A stretch of DNA of 64,000 nucleotides from assembly GCF_003390375.1 (NCBI RefSeq), contig NZ_QUOT01000001.1:3596001-3660000 (forward strand). The letters are read 5' to 3'. The stretch comes from Thalassotalea euphylliae (GTDB taxonomy: Bacteria; Pseudomonadota; Gammaproteobacteria; Enterobacterales; Alteromonadaceae). Below, one piece after another: positions 7,613 through 15,900 of this stretch. Under the pieces are notes generated by a model. It was not told the DNA's origin. It ran no database searches and saw only the letters and a program-made list of their open reading frames with translations. Every line of letters begins with the position of its first letter. Position 1 is the first letter of the stretch. The position numbers and the translations under genes are program-made.

Positions 7613-9499
7613 ATGAGTGAACAATACAATTCCGAATCCATTGAAGTTTTAAGTGGCCTAGAGCCCGTACGCCGCCGTCCTGGCATGTATACCGACACTG
7701 ACCGACCGAACCATTTAGGGCAAGAGGTTATTGATAACTCGGTGGATGAAGCCTTAGCGGGATTTGCCCAAAATATCACGGTTATTTTAGATAAAGATCA
7801 GTCGTTAGAAGTGATTGATGATGGCCGAGGTATGCCAACGGATATTCACCCTGAAGAAGGCGTTTCAGGGGTGGAGCTGATCTTTTGTAAACTGCATGCA
7901 GGCGGTAAATTCTCTAATAAAAATTATCAGTTCTCTGGTGGTTTGCACGGGGTAGGTATTTCTGTCGTTAACGCGCTTTCTACACGCGTTGAAGTGACGG
8001 TAAGACGTGACAGTAAAGTGTTTGAGATGGCGTTTGAGCACGGTGAAAAAGTACAAGAGTTGACGGAAACTGGCACAGTAGGTCGCAGAAATACTGGCTC
8101 TCGTGTTAAGTTCTGGCCAGATGCTAGTTATTTTGATTCGGCTAAATTCTCAACCACTAAGCTAAAACGTTTACTTAAAGCAAAGGCGGTTTTATGCCCC
8201 GGCTTAACCATCAAATTTCACGACAAAAACGAAGGCGAAAAGCACGTTTGGTGTTATGAAGATGGCCTAAGTGACTATATTAAAGAAAGTGTTGGTGACA
8301 GTATTAGCCTGCCAGAAGAGCCATTTATTGGTAGCTTTAGTGCACAACATGAAGCGGCAGACTGGGCAGTTACTTGGTTACCAGAAGGTGGTGAAACGGT
8401 TTCTGAAAGTTATGTAAACCTGATCCCAACCATTCAAGGTGGTACACATGTTAATGGTTTACGCCAAGGCCTGTTGGAATCGATGCGTGAGTTTTGTGAG
8501 TTTCGTAACTTGATCCCAAGAGGGGTGAAGCTAACGCCTGATGATATTTGGGATAAATGTAGTTTTATCTTGTCAGTAAAAATGCAAGATCCGCAATTTG
8601 CCGGTCAAACCAAAGAGCGTTTGTCATCGCGACAATGCGCCGCTTTTGTCACTGGTGTGGTTAAAGATGCGTTTAGTTTGTGGCTCAATGAACATACCGA
8701 AATTGCTGAAGCGCTTGCTGAATTTTGTATTTCTAACGCTCAACGTCGCTTAAAGGCGAGCAAAAAAGTTGTCCGTAAAAAGGTCACCCAAGGCCCTGCT
8801 CTGCCGGGTAAATTGACCGATTGCGGTAGCCAAGACCCAGAAAAAACCGAGCTGTTTTTAGTGGAAGGTGACTCGGCGGGCGGGAGTGCAAAACAGGCTC
8901 GCGATCGCGAGTTCCAAGCGGTGATGCCACTGCGCGGTAAAATCCTTAATACTTGGGAAGTGGAATCAGGCCAAATTCTTGCTTCGCAAGAGGTTCATGA
9001 TATTTCCGTTGCGCTGGGTATTGATCCAGATAGCGAAGATTTATCGGCACTGCGTTACGGTAAAGTTTGTATTCTTGCGGATGCGGACTCAGACGGACTA
9101 CATATCGCGACATTATTGTGTGCGCTCTTTACGCAACACTTCTTACCACTAGTTCGTGCAGGCCATGTCTATGTGGCGATGCCGCCTTTATACCGTATAG
9201 ATATCGGCAAAGAGGTATATTACGCACTGGATGAAAGCGAGAAAGAAGGGGTATTAGACCGTATTGAAGCGGAAAAGAAACGCGGTAAAGTCAATGTGCA
9301 GCGCTTTAAAGGGTTAGGTGAAATGAACCCTATGCAGCTGCGTGAAACGACCATGGATCCAAATACGCGTCGTTTAGTTCAGCTTACTGTAGATGAACAC
9401 GATGAAACCATGGAAACCATGGATATGCTACTTTCGAAAAAACGTTCAGGGGATCGCAAAGATTGGTTGCAGAGTAAAGGTGATATGGTTCAGCTTTAG
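7613..9499 (+). CDS. parE: DNA topoisomerase IV subunit B
   Basis: ParE is the ATPase subunit of topoisomerase IV, which unlinks daughter chromosomes together with ParC. The 628-aa product has the GHKL ATP-binding motifs VIDNSVDEALAG, DDGRGMP and GGLHGVG, then the transducer domain, and a TOPRIM domain with LVEGDSAGGSAKQ and the metal-binding DADSDG (about 487-492). ParE rather than GyrB is indicated by the short length (GyrB is about 800 aa) and by the neighbours. parC is not next to it and must be elsewhere. A strong terminator closes the operon. Confidence 0.96.
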   Translation: MSEQYNSESIEVLSGLEPVRRRPGMYTDTDRPNHLGQEVIDNSVDEALAGFAQNITVILDKDQSLEVIDDGRGMPTDIHPEEGVSGVELIFCKLHAGGKFSNKNYQFSGGLHGVGISVVNALSTRVEVTVRRDSKVFEMAFEHGEKVQELTETGTVGRRNTGSRVKFWPDASYFDSAKFSTTKLKRLLKAKAVLCPGLTIKFHDKNEGEKHVWCYEDGLSDYIKESVGDSISLPEEPFIGSFSAQHEAADWAVTWLPEGGETVSESYVNLIPTIQGGTHVNGLRQGLLESMREFCEFRNLIPRGVKLTPDDIWDKCSFILSVKMQDPQFAGQTKERLSSRQCAAFVTGVVKDAFSLWLNEHTEIAEALAEFCISNAQRRLKASKKVVRKKVTQGPALPGKLTDCGSQDPEKTELFLVEGDSAGGSAKQARDREFQAVMPLRGKILNTWEVESGQILASQEVHDISVALGIDPDSEDLSALRYGKVCILADADSDGLHIATLLCALFTQHFLPLVRAGHVYVAMPPLYRIDIGKEVYYALDESEKEGVLDRIEAEKKRGKVNVQRFKGLGEMNPMQLRETTMDPNTRRLVQLTVDEHDETMETMDMLLSKKRSGDRKDWLQSKGDMVQL

Positions 9500-9531
9500 T
9501 TTTAATGTTGAACTAATTTCAATAAGCAACT

Positions 9532-9565
9532 AAAAAGCCCGTAATCTTATAATTACGGGCTTTTT
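9532..9565. terminator. Bidirectional terminator after parE
   Basis: A 14-bp perfect stem (AAAAAGCCCGTAAT with its complement) around a 6-nt loop ends in a T run. It separates parE from the convergent ZIP transporter gene. Confidence 0.9.
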
Positions 9566-9660
9566 GGTTTGCGTGGCTCTTTTATTCAATTGTTTAGTTG
9601 TTTTGTTTTGTTTAGTTTAATTTAGCTGTTTTACCTCTCTAATAAAGGCTAGAGACGCGG

Positions 9661-10377
9661 TTAATGGCCTAGTAGTTGTTGACCATAAAGTGTTAAACAA
9701 AAGCCTAGTACTGCACCTAGTGGCGGTGCCCAATGTTTTTCTAAGCGTGATTGTGGGGCAATATCTTGGAAGATTAAATACAAGATACCGCCCGCCGCAA
9801 ATAGCATCATTATGCCCAGCAAACTTTGGTAGCTTGAGAGCCAATAAAAGCCAGCTAAACCTGCTGCAGGGCCAACAAAAACAAGAATGAACATGTAGCT
9901 AAAAATTGTTTTGTTCTTTACTTTATTGGCTTTTAGTTCTTTATAACTATTAAAGCCTTCCGGCAAATTTTGTAAGCCTATTAACACAGCCAGCAGCAAC
10001 GCGGTTGGTGATTGCGTAGCAACCAAGCCGCCTAATGCGATGGCTTCCGGAATATAGTCTAGAATCATGCCCATTAGCTGAGGATTTTCCCGCCGCTTTA
10101 ATCCTAGATAACGCTCTAGTAAGAAAAAGTATATACCGCCAGCCAAAATAATAACTACGTTCAGTGAGTCAGGCTCAATATAGTTGCTGCCTTCAGGAAT
10201 TAGTACAAGTGTTGTCGCCCCTAATAAAATACCGCCACCAAATGCGATAACCAAATGGCGAAACTCTTGTTCAAGCCATTGGTTTTGAATATTTTCGTGA
10301 CTGGCGAAAAAGGCGCCGAGTGGAATACATAAGCCCGCTAAGGTCGTGAGAAGAATTATGATCAGTGTGTCACTCAT
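9661..10377 (-). CDS. ZIP family divalent-metal transporter
   Basis: This 238-aa inner-membrane protein has about eight hydrophobic segments. The metal-site signatures of the ZIP family are visible: DYIPEAIALGG in the middle of the chain and LQNLPEGFNS in the next helix, supplying Glu and polar ligands. ZIP proteins import Zn2+, Mn2+ or Fe2+ into the cytoplasm. The substrate cannot be told from sequence alone; the first motif lacks the His of the classical ZupT type. It is a single gene between terminators, with no metal-regulator site that I can recognise upstream. Confidence 0.8.
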   Translation of the reverse strand: MSDTLIIILLTTLAGLCIPLGAFFASHENIQNQWLEQEFRHLVIAFGGGILLGATTLVLIPEGSNYIEPDSLNVVIILAGGIYFFLLERYLGLKRRENPQLMGMILDYIPEAIALGGLVATQSPTALLLAVLIGLQNLPEGFNSYKELKANKVKNKTIFSYMFILVFVGPAAGLAGFYWLSSYQSLLGIMMLFAAGGILYLIFQDIAPQSRLEKHWAPPLGAVLGFCLTLYGQQLLGH

Positions 10378-10506
10378 AAATCACCAGATAACAATAAGAT
10401 AAAGTGGTTATTCTGCGTTAATAGTACAAATCAGAATGGAAAAAGTCTTATGGAAAAGTGTTATCACTTGCACCTTGTTTTATGGAAAGTGAATAGGATA
10501 AATAAA

Positions 10507-10536
10507 GCCGAATACTGAAGCTTTTCAGTATTCGGC
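10507..10536 (-). terminator. Terminator downstream of the PstS-like gene
   Basis: A 12-bp perfect stem (GCCGAATACTGA and complement) around a 6-nt loop is followed on the minus strand by a T-rich tail (TTTATTTAT). It would end the chemoreceptor/porin/PstS-like transcript. Confidence 0.8.
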
Positions 10537-10612
10537 AGTAGAGTAGCGCTATAAGTGTTTTTTAGCTTATTTAGAGCTCGCTAATGGTTAGTTAGATATG
10601 ACTAATGTTTAG

Positions 10613-11020
10613 TTAGAATTGTCCAACCGATTTAACACTGTCGTTGACAGCCCCGTCACTGACATAGCCAATTAAGTTTGGATTTTTGCTGATCAGATCG
10701 ACTATCTCAGCTTCAGAATCAACACTTCTTGGGGCCTGGCCTTTACCTGTGAAGACCAACTTTGACCAGTAAGCTTTGAATTGGCTTTCTGACTTTCCGA
10801 CAACGGCTTTGAGAAAATCTCCTCTGAGTTGACCAGATTTAAGATCAATAGGAATTGCTTCATCGCCATTAGGAAACTTCTTAGTTTTTCCTAAGAATAT
10901 TTTTTTGACCGCCTTTTTATCAAGTGCATCGGCATTGGAAGGGTGCACAATAACAGTGACTGCTTGGCTGCTAAAGGCCGCGAAACACGAAGACAACAAT
11001 AATAATTTTAATTTATTCAT
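10613..11020 (-). CDS. Small PstS-like periplasmic substrate-binding protein
   Basis: The 135-aa product has a signal peptide (MNKLKLLLLSSCFAAFSSQA) and then a single-lobe type-2 periplasmic-binding fold of the kind annotated as phosphate ABC transporter substrate-binding. Recognisable parts are AVKKIFLGKTKKFPNG, LRGDFLKAVVGKSESQFKAYW and NPNLIGYV. It is about half the length of a true PstS, and no ABC permease or ATPase is near it, so a transport role is doubtful. It starts 9 bp after the porin gene and is probably co-transcribed with it. Ligand is unknown. Confidence 0.7.
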   Translation of the reverse strand: MNKLKLLLLSSCFAAFSSQAVTVIVHPSNADALDKKAVKKIFLGKTKKFPNGDEAIPIDLKSGQLRGDFLKAVVGKSESQFKAYWSKLVFTGKGQAPRSVDSEAEIVDLISKNPNLIGYVSDGAVNDSVKSVGQF

Positions 11021-11029
11021 AATGAGCTC

Positions 11030-12223
11030 CTAGAAAACAACATCAATGCCAGCGGACATGATAGAGTAATCACCTATATCTAGGCGAGTATGATCTCCAC
11101 TAATATAATCGACTTTGAATGCTGCATTGGGATGAAAATCATATCGCAGTGTAATGCCAACCGCATCAAATTCGGGTTGCCCTAACACCTCAATAAAAGT
11201 TTGCCCCGTAGCCAATAAAATTGGCGATTGCACTCCAGATAGTCCCTCACTGTAGTCAATTTCCTGTGTTTGTTCTTCTGCGTGAACAGTAATAACAAAT
11301 TCGTTGAAGCGATAGCCAAGCGCGACGTACCAACCCTCGTTTGTCGAGTCAGAGGACTCGTCTACACCGTAACTAACATATTCCGCATCAAGCAATATAT
11401 TATTGTAGTCGATACCAAAACCTGAAAACCAATAAAGGCCATCTTTCTCGTGCCAGCCCAAACCGTTAATAAAGTTATTAACATCATTGGCGGTTGCTCC
11501 TTGAGCAAGGGCTAAATCGATACCAGGTTGAACGCTTGCCAACACTACGGTTTGGTCAAACTGCTCTGCTTGAATTTCGGCGCCGAAAATACCGGCAAAC
11601 ACCTTCCACCAATCGCTAGATAAGGTGAGGTTAAGTGAAATAATTTGGTCGAATGCCAGTGGCACCTCTCCACCAACAGCAGACAAAAATAGAGCGCCGT
11701 CCCAATTCCCAAATGATAATTTGGTATCTAAGGTATAATCACCATCGGCAAGTGAAAACTGGCTGTTTAGTGAAATACCTTCCATCGTGGAAAACTCAAA
11801 GTCGGAATAAACCGCCGTTGGCAGTCGCGAAAAGTTATGTGCATAACCAACTTTTTCATATTCGGATTGGTGGAAGATTGGGTTGGCGAGTTTACCTATG
11901 TGTACTTGATGTATATCGTTAATTTGATAGCTAAGATATGCCCACCTTGCTTCGACATCAAAATCATCTCGACCTTCGGCAAAAAGTTGAATTGTTGCTG
12001 ACAGGCCTTCGCCTAGCTCCCCTCTGGCTTGCAAGGCAAACAATGACTCTCCTTTAAAGGTGACCTCGCCTTCATCAAGGTAAGTTAAGGGGGGAGCACC
12101 CTCGTCAGAATCCGAATAGCTGGCTCGAACTGAGCCAAAACCGTTGAATTCTATTTGAGCTAATGCGTGGGGAGAACACATTAAAGCGGCAATGACTGCC
12201 GTCAAATATCGTTTTTTCATCAT
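11030..12223 (-). CDS. Outer-membrane porin-like beta-barrel protein (copy 1)
   Basis: A 397-aa protein with a signal peptide ending ALAQ, followed by IEFNGFGSVRASYSDSD. Repeated amphipathic strands and a C-terminal aromatic residue (IMSAGIDVVF) are typical of an outer-membrane beta barrel. It is strongly similar along its whole length to the next gene upstream, for example GEVTFKGESLFALQAR, HVGKLANPIFHQSEYEKVG and LSSDWWKVFAG, so the two are tandem duplicates. The Shine-Dalgarno AAAAGGG sits 6 nt before ATG and is complementary to small-RNA unit 1. Channel specificity is unknown; the adjacent PstS-like gene hints at an anion. Confidence 0.78.
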   Translation of the reverse strand: MMKKRYLTAVIAALMCSPHALAQIEFNGFGSVRASYSDSDEGAPPLTYLDEGEVTFKGESLFALQARGELGEGLSATIQLFAEGRDDFDVEARWAYLSYQINDIHQVHIGKLANPIFHQSEYEKVGYAHNFSRLPTAVYSDFEFSTMEGISLNSQFSLADGDYTLDTKLSFGNWDGALFLSAVGGEVPLAFDQIISLNLTLSSDWWKVFAGIFGAEIQAEQFDQTVVLASVQPGIDLALAQGATANDVNNFINGLGWHEKDGLYWFSGFGIDYNNILLDAEYVSYGVDESSDSTNEGWYVALGYRFNEFVITVHAEEQTQEIDYSEGLSGVQSPILLATGQTFIEVLGQPEFDAVGITLRYDFHPNAAFKVDYISGDHTRLDIGDYSIMSAGIDVVF

Positions 12224-12467
12224 AAATTGCCCTTTTCGGTACTAATAATGATTTGCCCAGTTGTCGAGTCACTTTATTCGTGATTCTTATCCTTAATTTT
12301 TATCGACTTTGTTTTGTTTTGCGCTTTCACCCTTATTTGCGTGAGTAGAACTTTTAAGTCTTCACTTGCAATTACCAACAGCGTTGCTCACATAGGTAAA
12401 TTCTTAGTTGCTCATTCATTGCTCTTATAGTCATTGAGTTTAAGGCTTGGCACTCATGCTTTATCAC

Positions 12468-13655
12468 TTAAAAAATAAAATCAATGCCCGCAGAAACGAT
12501 TGAATAGTCGCCGATATCGGTACGAGTATTTTCACCTTTTAGGTAATCAATTTTGAATGCGGCACTCGGATGAAAATCGTAACGCAGCGTAATACCAGAG
12601 GCATCAAACTCGGTAAAAGCTAATGAGCTGATGACCCGTTGACCGCTAGCTAAGAGCACGGGTGATTGCACATTGTTAAGGATGCTAAAGTCTCTGTCTT
12701 GGGTTTGCTCTTCTGTGTGTATGGTCACCACAAATTCATTGATTCGATAACCAAGCGCGACATACCAAGCGTCGTTTTCTGCATCTGAAGAGTCGTCAAT
12801 AACATAGTTGACGTATTCAGCGTCCAATAAAATATTGTTGTAGTCGATGCCAAATCCAGCGAACCAATACATGGCATCTTTTTCATCCCATGTGATCGCA
12901 TCAGTATAAGTCGTAACATCGGCCTGAGTAGCCCCCTGTGCCAAGGCTAAATCAATGCTGCCCTGAACAGCGGGTAAAATGCTTTGCTGATCTACCTGTT
13001 CACCATCTATTTCGGTGATAAATGTGCCGGCAAAAAGCTTCCACCAATCACTAGATAGCGTTAGGTTGAGCGAGAACAGGTTATCAAAGCCAAGTGGCAC
13101 ATTATTGCGAATGGAAGCGATAAAAACCTCACCGTCCCAGCTGCCATAAGACAGCTTGGTTTCTAGCGTTAAATCGCTATCTCCCAAACTAAATTGACTG
13201 CCGAGTGATATGCCTTCCATAGTCGCAAATTCGAAATCCACGTAGACGGCAGTCGGTAATCTTGAAAAATTATGCGCATAGCCAACTTTTTCATATTCTG
13301 ATTGATGAAATATGGGGTTGGCGAGTTTTCCTACATGCAACTGATGAGTATCGTTGAGTTGATAACTAAGGTAGGCCCACCTTGCCTCAACATCAAAATC
13401 ATCGCGACCTTCTGCAAATAGTTGAACCGTCGCCGATAAACCTTCACCTAATTCGCTTCTTGCTTGCAGTGCAAATAGAGACTCCCCTTTAAATGTGACT
13501 TCGCCTTCTTCGAGATATCTAAAGGGATCAGCCCCAAAATCAGAGTCTGAATAACTTGCTCTAACAGAGCCAAAGCCATTAAAGTCGATCTGAGCAAGTG
13601 CCTGAGAAAAGGGCGACGTTGCTATGATTGCCATGGTCAAATATCGTGCTTTCAT
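12468..13655 (-). CDS. Outer-membrane porin-like beta-barrel protein (copy 2)
   Basis: This 395-aa paralogue of the preceding porin has a signal peptide ending ALAQ and then IDFNGFGSVRASYSDSD, with the same strand pattern and a C-terminal Phe (IVSAGIDFIF). Differences from copy 1 cluster in short segments, such as the region around SIRNNVPLGFDN and the stretch before CDS position 230. These probably map to extracellular loops. It lies 77 bp downstream of the chemoreceptor and 244 bp upstream of copy 1. That 244-bp gap is AT-rich with no gene or clear terminator that I can see. Confidence 0.78.
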   Translation of the reverse strand: MKARYLTMAIIATSPFSQALAQIDFNGFGSVRASYSDSDFGADPFRYLEEGEVTFKGESLFALQARSELGEGLSATVQLFAEGRDDFDVEARWAYLSYQLNDTHQLHVGKLANPIFHQSEYEKVGYAHNFSRLPTAVYVDFEFATMEGISLGSQFSLGDSDLTLETKLSYGSWDGEVFIASIRNNVPLGFDNLFSLNLTLSSDWWKLFAGTFITEIDGEQVDQQSILPAVQGSIDLALAQGATQADVTTYTDAITWDEKDAMYWFAGFGIDYNNILLDAEYVNYVIDDSSDAENDAWYVALGYRINEFVVTIHTEEQTQDRDFSILNNVQSPVLLASGQRVISSLAFTEFDASGITLRYDFHPSAAFKIDYLKGENTRTDIGDYSIVSAGIDFIF

Positions 13656-13732
13656 ATTTACTAACCTTTTTAGGTACTGGTTTTTCGGGATAAGGCCCTA
13701 CTCGAGCATAATCTGCGCAGTCTAAATTCCAA

Positions 13733-15352
13733 TTAGACCTTAAAGCCTTTGGCTATAATTTCTAAGTTGTGTGCTAAGCCTGCTAGTTCGCTACTCACTG
13801 ACGCTAGTTCTTGAGAAGCGCTGTGAGTTTGATTAGTGCTTTGGCTGATATCGTCTACATGCGAGACGATTTGGCCTGCAGCTTGTGATTGCGAATCGGT
13901 GGCGTGAGCTATATTGGTGGTCATTTCACTGATTTGCGAAACTGATGTTGTAATCTCAGCAAGCGAAGTTCCCGCCATGGTTACTTGTTCAACACTGCTT
14001 TCCGCCAACGACCGACCATTGCTCATTGCACCTACGGCTTTACGGGCAGCTTGCTGTAGCTTTTCAATGGTGGTTTGAATCTCAACCGTCGAGTCTTGTG
14101 TCCTAGAGGCCAGTGTTCTCACCTCGTCAGCAACAACGGCGAAACCACGTCCTTGCTCGCCCGCTCGCGCCGCTTCAATTGCTGCGTTTAGCGCTAATAA
14201 ATTAGTTTGTTCGGCAATACCTCTGATCACGTCAAGCACAACGCCTACTTGATTAGCGTCACTGTCTAGGTGGTCAATTACTTCCGAGGAATCTTCAACG
14301 GTTTTCGCCAGTTGGTGAATTGTTTCAACCGTCTTGGCAACAACATCCGCGCCTTCAGTAGAAATTGTACGAGTTTGTGTTGCTGTATCGGCAGCTAAAG
14401 CGGCACTATCAGCAACGCTTTTGACACTGTGATTTAAATCATCAACAGCGGCTTTAGTGTTGTGTGCACCATCTTGTTGGAGTTGAGTAATGGTATTGGT
14501 TTGTTCCGCGTTAGCACTAACAGAGTTTGCCATTTGTGAAAGCGGTAAGGCGATATCGACGACTTGTTTGATGGTGTTTTGGAGCTTTTCAATGAACATA
14601 TTAAAACGATTAACAAGTTCACCGATTTCATCGCTACTTTTTGAATTTAGGCGAACCGTTAGGTCTCCTTCACCCTCTGCGATGTCTTGCAAAGAATTAA
14701 CCACGCTCGATAATGACGATCTAATGCCTGAAATTATCGGTATAGCGGTGCCAAATAGCAGAATAATAGTAATAATGCCGACAATAAACCCAATATTAAC
14801 TAAGGTTTCTGCAGAGTTATTAGCATCGGTAATCGCCTGCTCAAATTCTTGCACTCGTGTTTTATTAAAGTTTTCAAGCCCACCTTTAGCCTGTTCAAAG
14901 GCGGCGTTCATGGCTTTCCCCATTTCTGGCAGCTTCTCAAAATCTATGGTGTCATTAATCATGCCACTGCTTAGCGTCCTAGCCTGTTGGTAATAGCTAT
15001 TAAAGTCGTTTAAAAGGCTTTGTTGGTCAGATACAAATTGCTGATCAGTTGCACCTATTTGGGTGATGGAATCGATAATTTTTTCTGATAACTCGTCTGC
15101 TGACGCAATACCATCTTCATCGCCTGTGGTTACCGCAGCATTGAGGATTTCCGATAGTCGCACGATATCAACGGCAGCGGCTTCCGATAGTTGGACGACA
15201 GGAAACTGAACGTCTTTAACCCGTGAAAGCTGTTCAACGTTGTTAGTGGCATTAAAAATGGAGAGGGCGAGGTAAATGGTAAAACTGATCGTGCCTATTA
15301 CTGGTATCAAATAAATTTTTTGAGCAATAGAAAGTCGATAAAGAAAATTCAT
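13733..15352 (-). CDS. Methyl-accepting chemotaxis protein
   Basis: A 539-aa chemoreceptor. It has an N-terminal transmembrane helix (about 11-33), a four-helix-bundle type periplasmic sensor (about 35-185), a second membrane helix (about 188-212), a HAMP domain (about 212-265) and a long signalling coiled coil. The hairpin tip that binds CheA/CheW reads EQTNLLALNAAIEAARAGEQG. Heptad Glu/Gln pairs suitable for methylation are present. It is immediately upstream of the two porin genes, so it may sense whatever the porins admit, but the ligand is unknown. Confidence 0.92.
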   Translation of the reverse strand: MNFLYRLSIAQKIYLIPVIGTISFTIYLALSIFNATNNVEQLSRVKDVQFPVVQLSEAAAVDIVRLSEILNAAVTTGDEDGIASADELSEKIIDSITQIGATDQQFVSDQQSLLNDFNSYYQQARTLSSGMINDTIDFEKLPEMGKAMNAAFEQAKGGLENFNKTRVQEFEQAITDANNSAETLVNIGFIVGIITIILLFGTAIPIISGIRSSLSSVVNSLQDIAEGEGDLTVRLNSKSSDEIGELVNRFNMFIEKLQNTIKQVVDIALPLSQMANSVSANAEQTNTITQLQQDGAHNTKAAVDDLNHSVKSVADSAALAADTATQTRTISTEGADVVAKTVETIHQLAKTVEDSSEVIDHLDSDANQVGVVLDVIRGIAEQTNLLALNAAIEAARAGEQGRGFAVVADEVRTLASRTQDSTVEIQTTIEKLQQAARKAVGAMSNGRSLAESSVEQVTMAGTSLAEITTSVSQISEMTTNIAHATDSQSQAAGQIVSHVDDISQSTNQTHSASQELASVSSELAGLAHNLEIIAKGFKV

Positions 15353-15900
15353 ACTTTGTCCTCTAATTTTAGCTATCTAAACTGTAGAACATAAATTTCA
15401 ATTTTGAGAAGTTTTGGTGCTAAAAGTAGCGTTCCGATTCGCAGATATATCCTGTTGACTTTTCCTACTTTTTTACACTTTAAATGCGGCAGTGGTACTG
15501 TTGGGAAAAATTCTAAAACTAGAAATCTGCAACAAACCTTTTAGTTAGACAAATAGTTGAACAAAAACTTCATAAAATTAGCTGGTGCCACTTGCTAAGT
15601 TAGTAGTCGAAATAGCATTTCAATGAATAGCGGAAGAGCTTGCTATTCGGCAAGCATCAATAGGTGTATTGCTGTATAAGTGCAGGCAGAGGTGTAGGTG
15701 TAGTGCTATTGATAATTTGATGATAGTTTATACAAAGCGATTAAGGATGACGCCAAAACATTCGAATAAAGCACAAGAATAAATATAAAGATAAATGAAA
15801 AAGTAGCGCAGACGTTTTTATCCAACTATCAAAAAGTAATAAAAACAAACGATTACAACAAGCTATAACAATAATATATTAAAACAATAAGAGTCAGGAT
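15353..15900. other. Gap between the chemoreceptor gene and acs
   Basis: This 548-bp AT-rich divergent region holds the promoters for both neighbours. I see no gene, no convincing CRP half-site pair and no strong terminator. Only a weak hairpin (GCTTGC/GCAAGC at 15638-15655) and A-rich DNA near 15,780-15,890 stand out, with TATATT at about 15,875 as a possible -10 box for acs. Confidence 0.5.

Noticed and set aside
14490..14993. A 167-codon frame antisense to the first chemoreceptor gene
   Set aside because: The chemoreceptor frame is complete and conserved across this stretch; the antisense frame has no start signals or recognisable motifs.
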